Of a DNA stretch of 41,257 nucleotides, positions 17,346-25,765 are shown piece after piece. The notes beneath the pieces were generated by a model that was not told the origin of the DNA, ran no database searches, and was given only the letters and a program-made list of their open reading frames with translations. Source of the DNA: Verrucomicrobiota bacterium (GTDB taxonomy: Bacteria > Verrucomicrobiota > Verrucomicrobiia > Verrucomicrobiales > Akkermansiaceae); NCBI GenBank assembly GCA_030835305.1, contig JAURPJ010000073.1:1-41257 (forward strand), given 5' to 3'. A program made the translations under genes and the position numbers. The first letter of the stretch is position 1; each line of letters begins with the position of its first letter.

Positions 17346-17981
17346 CTAAATCGTTTGGTTGGCAATTTGCTGGTAGGCCTCCAGCGTCTGCAGCTTCGCG
17401 AGAATATCGTAGAGAACCTTCGCCGGGGACTGCGTGGCATCAATGTCACACCGTAGATCCTCACCATAATAGTCAAGAATCGGCTTGGTCTCGTCCTCAT
17501 AGGTTTTGATCCGGTGTTGGATCACGACCTCGGAAGCATCGTCGAGTCGCTGCTCCTTCAGTGCCCGCTTACGGAGTCGGCGGGCCAGCTCATCGCGGTT
17601 TGGACAGCTCAGATGAAAAACCGCGTGAATCTCGACGTGATCTTCCAGCATTCTCGCCTGATCCTGATTCCTTGGAATCCCATCGAGCAAAAGAATATCG
17701 ATGTCCGGCTTATAGCGGTGGCTGGTGATGAGATCCTTCATGTGACTTGCCCAGAGCTGAATTGTCAGTTCATCCGGCACCAATTCCCCTCGCTTGGAAT
17801 ACTCCACAAACTTGCGCCCCAGCTCGGTTCGCGTGTCCAACTGACGAAAAACGTCTCCGCTGGAATAGTGGTAAAAACGTGGGATTTTAGCCAAAATAGC
17901 CCCTTGGGTCCCCTTTCCGGCTCCCGGCGCACCAAGGATCAGAATTGCAGGTTTTTTAGATGATTCGACGAGTTCGCTCAT
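17346..17981 (-). CDS. adk: Adenylate kinase
   Basis: This 211-residue nucleoside monophosphate kinase converts AMP and ATP to two ADP. It has the P-loop GAPGAGKGTQG, the AMP-binding SSGDVFRQL, the LLLDGIPRNQDQARML motif and a short lid (RRLRKRALKEQRLDDASEVV). The short lid lacks the zinc-binding insertion of the long form. IPRN replaces the more common FPRT. The following 12 residues TYEDETKPILDYYG match the C-terminal helix region. It is two bases from fmt; adk here is part of a translation and nucleotide gene cluster. A broader nucleotide kinase role is possible given the changed residues, but Adk is the simplest reading. Confidence 0.9.
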   Translation of the reverse strand: MSELVESSKKPAILILGAPGAGKGTQGAILAKIPRFYHYSSGDVFRQLDTRTELGRKFVEYSKRGELVPDELTIQLWASHMKDLITSHRYKPDIDILLLDGIPRNQDQARMLEDHVEIHAVFHLSCPNRDELARRLRKRALKEQRLDDASEVVIQHRIKTYEDETKPILDYYGEDLRCDIDATQSPAKVLYDILAKLQTLEAYQQIANQTI

Positions 17982-18030
17982 TGCTAGAGAGCGGAGTGTG
18001 CGTCAGGTTTCCGGAACGCTCAACCACAAA

Positions 18031-18927
18031 TCAGGTCCGCGGGTCTCCATCCAGCGCAACCAGGACCAAAAACACGAACACCGGAGCCGCCACCGCGACG
18101 TCAACCAACACCCGATAGGCGTCGGCCTCGAACTTGCGACGTGCCTGGTTCAACAAAAAGAACCCGGCCGACCCCACCAGCAACCCCACCGCGAAAGGCT
18201 TGTAAAAGGACTGCTCGTGGTAGTAATCCTCGTTAAAAAAGAAGGCCTCGCGCTCCAAAGTGCTCATGTAGATATACATTGCCACCCCCGCCACGAGGAG
18301 AGTTCCCAGATTCAGAACCGCTGCCGCATCATCATCGTCCTCCCCCTTCAGTCGCCAAAAATCAATCGCGGTCATATTGATCACACAAAGCGCCGCAAAG
18401 AGGAGCACCTCGGAAGAAAACACCATGTCCCCGAAAGGCAAAACCGGCGAGTAGGCGTGAATGCCCGCCGAAGCTCCATACGAAAATGTCAGTCCGGCAA
18501 CGAGATTCTTACCCAGGCCGGATTGTTCCGACTTGGGCTGATTCACCGCGATCACGAAGTAAACGACGGCACAGAGCATCACGAAAAGACCATATTGCAG
18601 CACCGTCTGGGCGAGATTAAAAAGCACCGAGTGAAGGCACCACAGCGCCGCCACCGCAATCACTCCGAAGAAAAACTTGGCATATCGCTGATGAAAATGA
18701 TGCCTCGTATCCAGAAGCATGGTGTCCCCTTTACGGTGCGCATCAACGATTCGATCGAGCGCATAGACGATCCAAACTGAAAACCCGAGGGTGGCCCAAA
18801 GTTGCCAGGGCACACTCACCACTCCCCATGCCTTGGAAAACATCCACGCCCAGGCCAATGCAACCAGCGGAGCATCAAGGCTCAGCAAGTTCGGCCATAG
18901 CCACCAGGGCGCACGTTCCTTCTCCAT
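18031..18927 (-). CDS. UbiA-like polytopic membrane protein of unknown function
   Basis: This protein (298 residues from the ATG at 18927; an in-frame TTG at 18966 would add 13) has about eight hydrophobic segments. The motif YALDRIVDAHRKGD near residue 60 resembles the first Asp-rich motif of UbiA prenyltransferases. A second acidic patch, AIDFWRLKGEDDDD, lies where the second motif would be. Both are divergent, so prenyl transfer is only a suggestion. It follows the M48 peptidase gene on the same strand within 55 bases and precedes adk by 49. The topology and motif spacing should be tested by a profile search. Confidence 0.6.
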   Translation of the reverse strand: MEKERAPWWLWPNLLSLDAPLVALAWAWMFSKAWGVVSVPWQLWATLGFSVWIVYALDRIVDAHRKGDTMLLDTRHHFHQRYAKFFFGVIAVAALWCLHSVLFNLAQTVLQYGLFVMLCAVVYFVIAVNQPKSEQSGLGKNLVAGLTFSYGASAGIHAYSPVLPFGDMVFSSEVLLFAALCVINMTAIDFWRLKGEDDDDAAAVLNLGTLLVAGVAMYIYMSTLEREAFFFNEDYYHEQSFYKPFAVGLLVGSAGFFLLNQARRKFEADAYRVLVDVAVAAPVFVFLVLVALDGDPRT

Positions 18928-18978
18928 TCTCTGCGGGAACCTCAACCGCGCCTTCTCGAAATGCAAGTCTAGGCCGCG

Positions 18979-20865
18979 CTAAATCTCGCCCTCCACAAGC
19001 TCACCCGGAAACGGGGGCAACGGACATCCGACGGAATCGGCAATCGTGCGCAACAACTCCGCCTCACGGCTCGAAAGCGTCCCGTCCCGCGCTGCCGCCG
19101 TGACACAAGACACCAAAATCCGCCTCTTCACCAGCGGGGAAGCCTGGTCAAACTTTTCCAAAACCTCATCCAGTTCAGCGTGCGAAGACACTCCTTTGCG
19201 AGCAAAGCGCGCTTTCCAGTCACTCGTCGCTGCCAGATAAGCGGCTTCAGCACCTTCCGCACTTCCAGCTCCGATTTCCGATACGGTCGAAATCAGAATG
19301 TTCGCCTCCGGCAGCAGTCGATCAAAATTGTGGTAGCGAATTTTCCGGAAGGCCTGCCGGTCAAAATGACTGCCAAGGTGCCGCTCGATCACCCGCTGAA
19401 TCATAAATTCAAAGAGATCCACATGCCCGTCACTCGCAATCAACCAGCGGGTGATATCACGGAATCTTTCATACTCCAGCGGTCCCAAACCCCGCAAAGT
19501 CGGCAGTGTCAACTCCACCAGCGCAATCTTCCTCGCCGAATGCATGCCCCGAACCTCGGCCTGCCAATGCAATGCCAACTCCTTGGCCTCAACGCCCGCC
19601 GCCTTCTCCAAAAAGGAAATTTCGCCAAGCAACAGCTGATCATCCTCAGCCAGAAGCAGCCCAAAAATCACCGCTTGTGCCACCTCTCGATCCTCGATCG
19701 CCTCCCGCCACTGCTGCGAAAGCCCGCGATACAATTCCTGCCCCGTCGAAATACGCCGATGTTCCTCCTGTCCAATCCCACTCGCCGCCCCCAGGACCAC
19801 CGCCCCCGGCAACCCGTCCAGCGGACCTTTCCTCTCCTCGTTCTTCGTTTTTCGATCAGACGCCACCGGCTTGATCTCCGACCGCACAAATTCACCATCC
19901 CAACTTTCCTGCACCGCACGAATCCGAACGTCCAAGGGAGGGTGGGTCGCGAAGCCAAAACTAAACATCCCGCCATTTGAGAAAAACATGTGGCTCGCTT
20001 CAATCGCCTTCGGAGATTTCATTTTCGATCCCTTCTCCGAACCTCCGATCTTCTTCAGAGCCCCCACAATCCCATCCGGATTCCTCGTGAACTGCACCGA
20101 CGAGGAATCCGCCAAAAACTCCCGCTGGCGCGAAACCGCCGCTTGAATCAAAAGACCAAAAAAACTGCCCAGCGCTCCAATCACCAGCAAACCAAGTCCC
20201 AGCAAAAAAAGCACCAGCAAAATTTTTCCGCCCTCTTTGTTATTTCTCCGCGAAGAAAGACTCTGAAAACGCATGAGCTCCACCATCCCCCTCCCGATCA
20301 TTGATAACACCACCAGGCCAAAAACCAATCCCATCAACCTCATATTCAGCCGCATGTCACCATTCAAAATATGGCTGAATTCATGAGCAATGACACCCGA
20401 TAACTCCTCGCGCGATAGCCGCTGCAAGCAACCGCGGGTCACCCCGATGACCGCATTCGAAGGCTCCGTCCCCGCCGCAAAGGCGTTGATTCCCTCCTCG
20501 TGATCCATCAGATAAACCTGCGGCACCGGCATTCCCGACGCCAAAGCCATCTCCGAAACGATATTCAAAAGTCGTCTCTCTTCAAAATCAGTCGATCCCG
20601 GCATCACGAGGCGGCCGCCCAGATCCTCCGCCACCACCGAACCACCGGCGCTCAGCTGCATCGATTTAAATCCGCTCGCTGCCAGAATAATTCCCCCCGT
20701 CACCACCGAGGCCAGGACAACCAACGGCACCGGATCACCGCCTCCTGAAAGCGCAATGACCAGGAGATCGACCGAGACAACAACCCCGATCACCGCCAGA
20801 AAGAACCAAAGGACAAGCCATTTGGTCTTCTTTCGGGCCTGATCCTGTGCCTCAAAAAAATCCAT
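18979..20865 (-). CDS. M48 family membrane metallopeptidase (HtpX-like) with long C-terminal extension
   Basis: This 628-residue protein has two N-terminal TM segments (about 15-38 and 48-66) and then the M48 catalytic domain. The zinc site is H161-E-F-S-H165 with RQREFLADSSSVQF supplying the third ligand further on. Between them lie two more TM segments and a basic loop. INAFAAGTEPSNAVIGVTRG and ATHPPLDVRIRAV are family landmarks. The region from about residue 330 to the end is not in classical HtpX. It is mostly helical, with a last part (AARDGTLSSREAELLRTIADSVG) resembling a TerB-like acidic helical fold. Its ATG overlaps the LemA stop (TAATG), so the two are coupled. Membrane-protein quality control is the likely role. 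Confidence 0.88.
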   Translation of the reverse strand: MDFFEAQDQARKKTKWLVLWFFLAVIGVVVSVDLLVIALSGGGDPVPLVVLASVVTGGIILAASGFKSMQLSAGGSVVAEDLGGRLVMPGSTDFEERRLLNIVSEMALASGMPVPQVYLMDHEEGINAFAAGTEPSNAVIGVTRGCLQRLSREELSGVIAHEFSHILNGDMRLNMRLMGLVFGLVVLSMIGRGMVELMRFQSLSSRRNNKEGGKILLVLFLLGLGLLVIGALGSFFGLLIQAAVSRQREFLADSSSVQFTRNPDGIVGALKKIGGSEKGSKMKSPKAIEASHMFFSNGGMFSFGFATHPPLDVRIRAVQESWDGEFVRSEIKPVASDRKTKNEERKGPLDGLPGAVVLGAASGIGQEEHRRISTGQELYRGLSQQWREAIEDREVAQAVIFGLLLAEDDQLLLGEISFLEKAAGVEAKELALHWQAEVRGMHSARKIALVELTLPTLRGLGPLEYERFRDITRWLIASDGHVDLFEFMIQRVIERHLGSHFDRQAFRKIRYHNFDRLLPEANILISTVSEIGAGSAEGAEAAYLAATSDWKARFARKGVSSHAELDEVLEKFDQASPLVKRRILVSCVTAAARDGTLSSREAELLRTIADSVGCPLPPFPGELVEGEI

Positions 20866-21491
20866 TAATCAAAGTCCACCTTCACCGATTCACGCTCGGA
20901 TTCGTCAGCCACTTCAAACATCACCGCCGGGCCAAAATTGAACATCCCGGCAATAACGCTGCTCGGGAATACCTCCCGCTTGTTATTATAGTGCATCACC
21001 GCGTCGTTGTATCCCTGCCTCGCAAAAGCAACCTTGTTCTCGGTGCTCGTCAGCTCCTCGCTCAGCTGCTTCATATTCTCATTCGAACACAGATCCGGGT
21101 ATGCCTCGGAAAGCGCGAAGAGCCGCCCCATCACCGAGGTCAACCCGCCTTCGGCCTTCATCAGTTTTTCCATGCCACCGGAATTATCCGGAGAAAGTCC
21201 GGACCGGGCCGACTCCGCGGCATTGCGTGCCTGGATCACTGCTTCGAGCGTCTCTTTCTCATGTGTCATATACTTTCTGGCCGTCTCAATCAGGTTCGGG
21301 ATTAAATCGTGCCGCCGTTTCAACTGCACATCGATCTGGGCAAAAGCATTGCGAAAGCGATTTCGCAACTTCACCAGGCCGTTGTATTGACCCACCGTAA
21401 AGAAAAGCACCAGCGCGACGAGGGCGCCAACGACAAGCAAAGGCACCAGCCATCCGGACAATGATGCGAGGGTGAAAGAAATTTGAAACAT
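20865..21491 (-). CDS. LemA family protein
   Basis: The product of 208 residues has one N-terminal TM segment (about residues 12-32) followed by long amphipathic helices, as in LemA proteins. Landmarks are YNGLVKLRNRFRNAFAQIDVQLKRRHDLIPNL (here over residues 37-68), ASLARAEGGL-type text reading MKAEGGLTSVMGRLFALSEAYPDL, then YNDAVMHYNNKREVFPSSVIAGMF. The ATG at 21491 is chosen; a GTG at 21503 is also in frame. LemA proteins are often encoded next to M48 or TPM-type proteases, and here the stop overlaps the M48 start by one base. Function is not firmly known; a partner role for the protease is inferred from the coupling. Confidence 0.88.
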   Translation of the reverse strand: MFQISFTLASLSGWLVPLLVVGALVALVLFFTVGQYNGLVKLRNRFRNAFAQIDVQLKRRHDLIPNLIETARKYMTHEKETLEAVIQARNAAESARSGLSPDNSGGMEKLMKAEGGLTSVMGRLFALSEAYPDLCSNENMKQLSEELTSTENKVAFARQGYNDAVMHYNNKREVFPSSVIAGMFNFGPAVMFEVADESERESVKVDFD

Positions 21492-21519
21492 ATCGGGATA
21501 CACTTTCAGGGGTTCCGTA

Positions 21520-21534
21520 GTAGTTCGCCACTAC
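21520..21534. repeat. Small GTAGT/ACTAC hairpin
   Basis: A 5-bp perfect inverted repeat (GTAGT, 5-base loop, ACTAC) lies between the NIPSNAP gene and lemA. There is no T-tract. It shares the GTAG...CTAC ends with the larger palindrome after ffh, but this short match may be chance. Confidence 0.25.
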
Positions 21535-21552
21535 AAAATCAGCCACCGATTC

Positions 21553-21921
21553 TCATTTCAGTTTCGAAAAATCCGTGGGCGTCAGGAACTGCGATTCCAC
21601 CTTTTTAACCAACTTGCCATTTGCAACCGAGGCCGTCTTCGCAGCCTTCCACTTTGGGTCCGCCGAAAATGCCTTCCAATTCTTCTTCGCCGTCTCGCGA
21701 TCCTTGTGAGTGATGAGATACACTAACTTCGGATCATCTCCTTCAGTCAGCCAATACCCGATATTCTTCATGCCGTGACTCTCAAAAATCGCGGTGGTGT
21801 GATCACGGAAGCGAGCCAAGAGCCCCTCCATCTTCCCTTCGTGCGCGTAGTAGGTCCGCAATTCATAAACCTCAGCCGCAAGCGGACTGACCATCAAAGC
21901 AAGCATGGCAAATATCTTCAT
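21553..21921 (-). CDS. Exported NIPSNAP-family protein
   Basis: This 122-residue protein begins with a short signal peptide (MKIFAMLALMVSPLAA), then a single dimeric alpha-beta barrel. The family opening VYELRTYYAHEGKMEGLLARF is clear (residues 18-38), followed by HTTAIFESHGMKNIGYWL and a VYLITHKDRETAKKNWKAF stretch. NIPSNAP proteins are small ferredoxin-like barrels whose bacterial roles are mostly unknown. GGAG two bases before the ATG at 21921 is a possible but close ribosome binding site. It lies 61 bases upstream of lemA on the same strand and may be transcribed with it. Confidence 0.82.
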   Translation of the reverse strand: MKIFAMLALMVSPLAAEVYELRTYYAHEGKMEGLLARFRDHTTAIFESHGMKNIGYWLTEGDDPKLVYLITHKDRETAKKNWKAFSADPKWKAAKTASVANGKLVKKVESQFLTPTDFSKLK

Positions 21922-22046
21922 AGCTCCGGAACCCTACCTATCCCCGAAAATTCCACAAGTTCCCTCATCATTCCGCCCCGACTCCCAACTCTTGATTCCC
22001 TTCGCCTTAGTATTGCAGTCCCCGTCCCGCCGACTATGGTCCCCCC

Positions 22047-23501
22047 ATGTTTTCAAATCTCGCTGACAGCCTCGACAAAACCTTCCGGAACCTCCGGGGT
22101 GTCGGAAAAATCTCCGAAAAGAACATTACCGACTCCCTCCGCGATGTCCGTCTCGCCCTTCTCGAGGCCGATGTCGAACTCGGCGTCGTCAAGGACTTCA
22201 TCGCCAGCGTCAAAGAAAAAGCCCAGGGCGCCGAGGTCCTGAAGTCCATCAAACCCGGCGAGCAAATCGTCAAAATCTTCCAGGACGAACTCACCGAGCT
22301 ACTTGGCGGAGACCAAAGTCCCCTCAATCTCAACCCTCCCGGATACGTCCTCCTTTGCGGCCTGAACGGTGCCGGTAAAACCACCACCGCCGCCAAGCTC
22401 GCCCTTCGGCTTAAAAAAGAAGGACGCCGTCCTCTTCTCGTCGCGCTCGATCTCTATCGCCCCGCCGCCATCGACCAACTCGCCAAGCTCGCCGAGCAAG
22501 TCGATGTCCCCGTCTTCACTCCCGAGCCGGGCGAAACCGATCTCGTCAAGACCGCCAAGCGCGCCGTCAAATGGACCAAGGAACAAGATGGCACTGTCGT
22601 CATTTTCGACACCGCAGGCCGACAAGAGCTCGACACCAATCTCCTCGACGAGCTCAAGGCTCTCCATAAGTTTCTCTCCCCCGGCGAGACCCTTCTCGTC
22701 GCCGATTCCGCAACCGGTCAGCAAGCGGTCTCCGTCGCCCAAACCTTCGATCGCGAGATTGGCATCACCGGCCTCATCCTCACCAAGCTCGATGGTGATG
22801 CCCGCGGCGGTGCCGCCCTCTCCATGCGTGCCGTCACCGGCAAGCCCATCAAGTATATTGGCGAAGGCGAGAAAATGGAAAACCTCGCCGAATTCCACCC
22901 CAACCGCATGGCCGACCGCATCCTCGGCATGGGTGACGTTGTCTCCATGGTCGAGCAAGTCTCGGAGAAAATCGACGAGAAGAAGGCGATGTCCGCCGCC
23001 AAGCGGATGCAGTCAGGCAAGTTCGACTTCAACGACTTCCTCGAGCAGATGAAAATGATCCAGAGCCTCGGCCCGCTCGATGGCATCCTCGGCATGCTCC
23101 CCGGCTTCCGGCAGATCAAAAAACAACTTCCCACCGGCGCGCTCGACGACAAACGAATCAAGCAAATGGAAGCCATCGTGCTCTCCATGACCAAGCGCGA
23201 ACGCTCCCGCCCCATCATCATCAAAGCCACCCATCGCAAGCGAATTGCCAAGGGATCCGGCACCACCATTTTGCAAGTGAACCAGCTCCTCAAACAGTTC
23301 GGCCAGATGCAGAAAATGATGAAGTCGAAAGGCAAGATGAAGGACATGATGAAGCAACTCGGCGGCCTGGGTGGCGGAGGAGGTGGAGGCCTGGGTGGTC
23401 TCGGCGGACTCATGGGAGGAGGCAAAGGCGGCATGCCCAACATGAATGACATGGGCGGCCTCGAAGACCTTCTGGGAGGCGGCGGCAAAAAGAAGCGCTA
23501 A
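22047..23501 (+). CDS. ffh: Signal recognition particle GTPase Ffh (SRP54)
   Basis: This 484-residue GTPase binds 4.5S RNA and signal peptides and targets nascent membrane proteins to FtsY. The N domain shows LADSLDKTFRNLRGVGKISE. The G domain shows the P-loop LCGLNGAGKTTTAAKLAL, DLYRPAAIDQL, FDTAGRQELD (DTAGR), TKLDGDARGGAALS and the YIGEGEKMENLAEFHP linker. The methionine-rich M domain follows (MKMIQSLGPLDGILGMLPG, RERSRP, RIAKGSGTTILQVNQLLKQF). The last 45 residues are Gly/Met-rich and end in KKKR, longer than in E. coli. It is divergent from the NIPSNAP gene. Large reverse-strand reading frames over it are codon-bias shadows. Confidence 0.97.
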   Translation: MFSNLADSLDKTFRNLRGVGKISEKNITDSLRDVRLALLEADVELGVVKDFIASVKEKAQGAEVLKSIKPGEQIVKIFQDELTELLGGDQSPLNLNPPGYVLLCGLNGAGKTTTAAKLALRLKKEGRRPLLVALDLYRPAAIDQLAKLAEQVDVPVFTPEPGETDLVKTAKRAVKWTKEQDGTVVIFDTAGRQELDTNLLDELKALHKFLSPGETLLVADSATGQQAVSVAQTFDREIGITGLILTKLDGDARGGAALSMRAVTGKPIKYIGEGEKMENLAEFHPNRMADRILGMGDVVSMVEQVSEKIDEKKAMSAAKRMQSGKFDFNDFLEQMKMIQSLGPLDGILGMLPGFRQIKKQLPTGALDDKRIKQMEAIVLSMTKRERSRPIIIKATHRKRIAKGSGTTILQVNQLLKQFGQMQKMMKSKGKMKDMMKQLGGLGGGGGGGLGGLGGLMGGGKGGMPNMNDMGGLEDLLGGGGKKKR

Positions 23502-23511
23502 CAAAGCCCAA

Positions 23512-23538
23512 GTAGCCGAAAGCTCAGCTTTCGACTAC
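23512..23538. repeat. Palindromic element after ffh
   Basis: The sequence is a near-perfect palindrome: GTAG, one mismatch, CGAAAGCT, a central C, AGCTTTCG, mismatch, CTAC. It lies 11 bases after the ffh stop and 19 before the stop of the convergent gene. No T-run follows, so it is not a standard terminator; it could still halt transcripts from both sides or be one copy of a dispersed intergenic repeat. Confidence 0.6.
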
Positions 23539-23556
23539 CTCCGCCCCCTCGCGGAA

Positions 23557-24159
23557 TCAGCACCCGGGAGACTGCAGCTCCGACTTCTGTTGAAATGGAT
23601 CTTGCGGACCGCCCACTACCGGCGTTTCCGGTTTCTCAACATGATCTTCGTCAAAAGGAGTTATCACGATCTTGTGCGAATCAGGATCAATCTCCCACTT
23701 AAGCTTCGCCTCAAAGCACATCACATCCAGCACAGCAATCAACCGGGCATTGGCCATCGACAAAAACTTGATCGAATACGCGTTTGGATCAGCGGCATCC
23801 CAAAATCCATCCAATTCATCATGTCCATCATCACCCGAGATCACTTTCGGGCCTCTCAGGATAAATCCGATTCCCTCCTGAGAATCATCCACCCCACTCC
23901 GATCACACTCGACCGACCTCAGTCTCAAAAACTCAATCGCCTCCTCCACCGAAACGTTGTCGAAGCGCACCTCCGGAATCACAATTTCGTTCAGCTTCTC
24001 CTCGACCGAGCTCAGGACAACTTTTCCTTCCTCTTCAAAATCCTTTTCTGTAACAAACGCCTCATCATCCTGAAAAAACGGTGAGGCCACCACAAGCGCA
24101 ATCGCCACCAGCAAAGCGATGACCGCGGTGATGAAAAGCGGAAGAAATTTTCGGAGCAA
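23557..24159 (-). CDS. Single-pass membrane protein with secretin/STN-like domain
   Basis: This 200-residue protein has a TM segment at about residues 8-28. A domain follows that resembles the repeated N-type/STN modules of secretins: LNEIVIPEVRFDNVSVEEAI then EFLRLRSVECD, and later LIAVLDVMCFEAKLKWEIDP. Such paired 'helix then beta-hairpin' text is frequent in verrucomicrobial envelope proteins, usually with a secretin, but no secretin barrel is present here. The start is a TTG at 24159. It is supported by a strong purine tract (AGGGGAAGGGAGG) immediately upstream and by the lack of a better start before the TM segment. Function is unknown. Confidence 0.65.
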   Translation of the reverse strand: MLRKFLPLFITAVIALLVAIALVVASPFFQDDEAFVTEKDFEEEGKVVLSSVEEKLNEIVIPEVRFDNVSVEEAIEFLRLRSVECDRSGVDDSQEGIGFILRGPKVISGDDGHDELDGFWDAADPNAYSIKFLSMANARLIAVLDVMCFEAKLKWEIDPDSHKIVITPFDEDHVEKPETPVVGGPQDPFQQKSELQSPGC

Positions 24160-24274
24160 CCTCCCTTCCCCTACTTTTTCTCCGCCAATTTAACAAGGTC
24201 ACAAAATGCGATTGATCCGAAAGATTTCCTTATTCAGGGTCCGCCCACGAAAAACCCGCAACCCTTTCGCATTG

Positions 24275-25759
24275 ATGAAGTCCACGTTTCTGCCACCGAT
24301 CCTTTCAATCGTAGTTTCCCTCCCGCTTTTGGCATCAGAGCCTTCTTCCACCGGCGATTTCCTGAATGCACTGACCGTAACAGATCCTCCAAAGGAACCA
24401 CTTTGGGAAGTTACCGGAGCCGCCAGTATCGGACTTTCCAAAGGAAATGCCGACGCCACCAACTACGGCCTGCAAGCGCTTGCGACCTACAAAAAAGACG
24501 ATAACGAAGGGCACATCGGCGCTGATTTTTTCTTCTCCGAAAACAACCATACGACAACCACCAACAGCCTTCGGATATACAGCGGCTACAACCACCTCCT
24601 CGGTGACAAATGGTTCATCGGCACCTTCGGAACTTTTCTCACGGACGAAATCGCCGACCTCGACTATCGCTTCGATGGCGGCGTGACCATCGGTTACAAT
24701 TTTTTAAAAAACGAAACCACCAGGTTCTCCCTCGAAGCCGGACCAGGGTATACCTGGGAAGACCAAGGCGGAATGGACGACCATTACTTCTCACTCCGAC
24801 TCGCCCAGAAATTTGAACATAAGTTCAACAAGGAGCTCAAAATCTGGCAATCCGCCATCCTGACCCCCGAGGCTTCCGCCTTCGACAACTCCCTTTTTAT
24901 CGCTGAAGCCGGCCTCGAAATCCTCCTCACCAAGGAATGGTCGCTTCGCACTGCGCTCCGGTATCAATACGACAATACTCCCGCCGGGGGTCGCGACAAA
25001 TCAGACCTCCTTCTTCTCACCGGCCTGTCCTATTCGCTGGGCGGTTTCAAGGAACAGGCCAATCCGGGTCGCATGACCTTGAAGCCCAAAGACGACGAAC
25101 CCGGGGAGATCAAAATGGACTGGTCCACCACTGCGGCCATGAATTTCTCCCTCGGCAAAGGGAACTCCGACAACCTCTTTCTCGGGGCCACGGTCGACAG
25201 CACCTACCGCGAAAAGGAACACGAAACCTTCATGTCTTTGGCCTACAGCTTTTCCGAGAACGGTGGCGAAACCAGCGCGGACTCGCTCCGCACCAGCATC
25301 CAGCACAACCGGGTTTTCAATGACAGCTACTTCGTCGGAGGGAGCCTCGGTTACTTCCGCGATGATATCGCAGATGTCGGCTACCGCCTCACACCGAGCG
25401 CGGCCCTCGGATACTACTCGCTGAAATCCGATGAGGTCACCCTCAGCTTGGAAGCGGGCCCCGGCATGACCTTCGAGGAGGTCGGAGGGGTCTCCGACGA
25501 TTTCTTCTCAATGATCGTGGCAGAGAAATTCACGTGGGAAATCAGTGACAAGCTCACGCTAAGCCAACATCTCACCGGGGTATTCGACCCTTCCGACAGT
25601 CAAAACTACATCCTCTCGGCTGGCGCGAATCTTGACACCGACATCACCCTCGATTTGGCGTGGCGGGTCGCCTTTGCATGGACCAAGGATAACACCCCTG
25701 CCGCGACCCGCGAATCGGCCGACTCAACCCTCACCACGGGTATCGCGGTGAAATTTTAG
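24275..25759 (+). CDS. Outer-membrane protein with two tandem DUF481 domains
   Basis: This 494-residue exported protein has a signal peptide (MKSTFLPPILSIVVSLPLLAS; ATG at 24275, an upstream ATG at 24206 is less likely). It contains two complete DUF481-type beta-barrel units. Copy one (about residues 45-255) has SIGLSKGNADATNYG, RIYSGYNHLLGDKWF, SLEAGPGYTWEDQGG and RTALRYQYDNTPAGG. Copy two (about 280-494) has the matching NFSLGKGNSDNL, SFSENGGETSADSLR, SLEAGPGMTFEEVGG and RVAFAWTKDNTPAAT. DUF481 proteins (YdiY-like) are normally one such unit. A short linker (GRMTLKPKDDEPGEIKMD) joins them. The barrel ends in a C-terminal Phe, as in outer-membrane proteins. Function is unknown. Confidence 0.82.
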   Translation: MKSTFLPPILSIVVSLPLLASEPSSTGDFLNALTVTDPPKEPLWEVTGAASIGLSKGNADATNYGLQALATYKKDDNEGHIGADFFFSENNHTTTTNSLRIYSGYNHLLGDKWFIGTFGTFLTDEIADLDYRFDGGVTIGYNFLKNETTRFSLEAGPGYTWEDQGGMDDHYFSLRLAQKFEHKFNKELKIWQSAILTPEASAFDNSLFIAEAGLEILLTKEWSLRTALRYQYDNTPAGGRDKSDLLLLTGLSYSLGGFKEQANPGRMTLKPKDDEPGEIKMDWSTTAAMNFSLGKGNSDNLFLGATVDSTYREKEHETFMSLAYSFSENGGETSADSLRTSIQHNRVFNDSYFVGGSLGYFRDDIADVGYRLTPSAALGYYSLKSDEVTLSLEAGPGMTFEEVGGVSDDFFSMIVAEKFTWEISDKLTLSQHLTGVFDPSDSQNYILSAGANLDTDITLDLAWRVAFAWTKDNTPAATRESADSTLTTGIAVKF

Positions 25760-25765
25760 CAAAGA

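Noticed and set aside
22299-23504. Several long reverse-strand frames (219, 256 and 163 residues) over ffh
   Set aside because: They have low-complexity composition (Pro/Ser or Leu/His runs) mirroring the ffh codons; ffh itself is certain.
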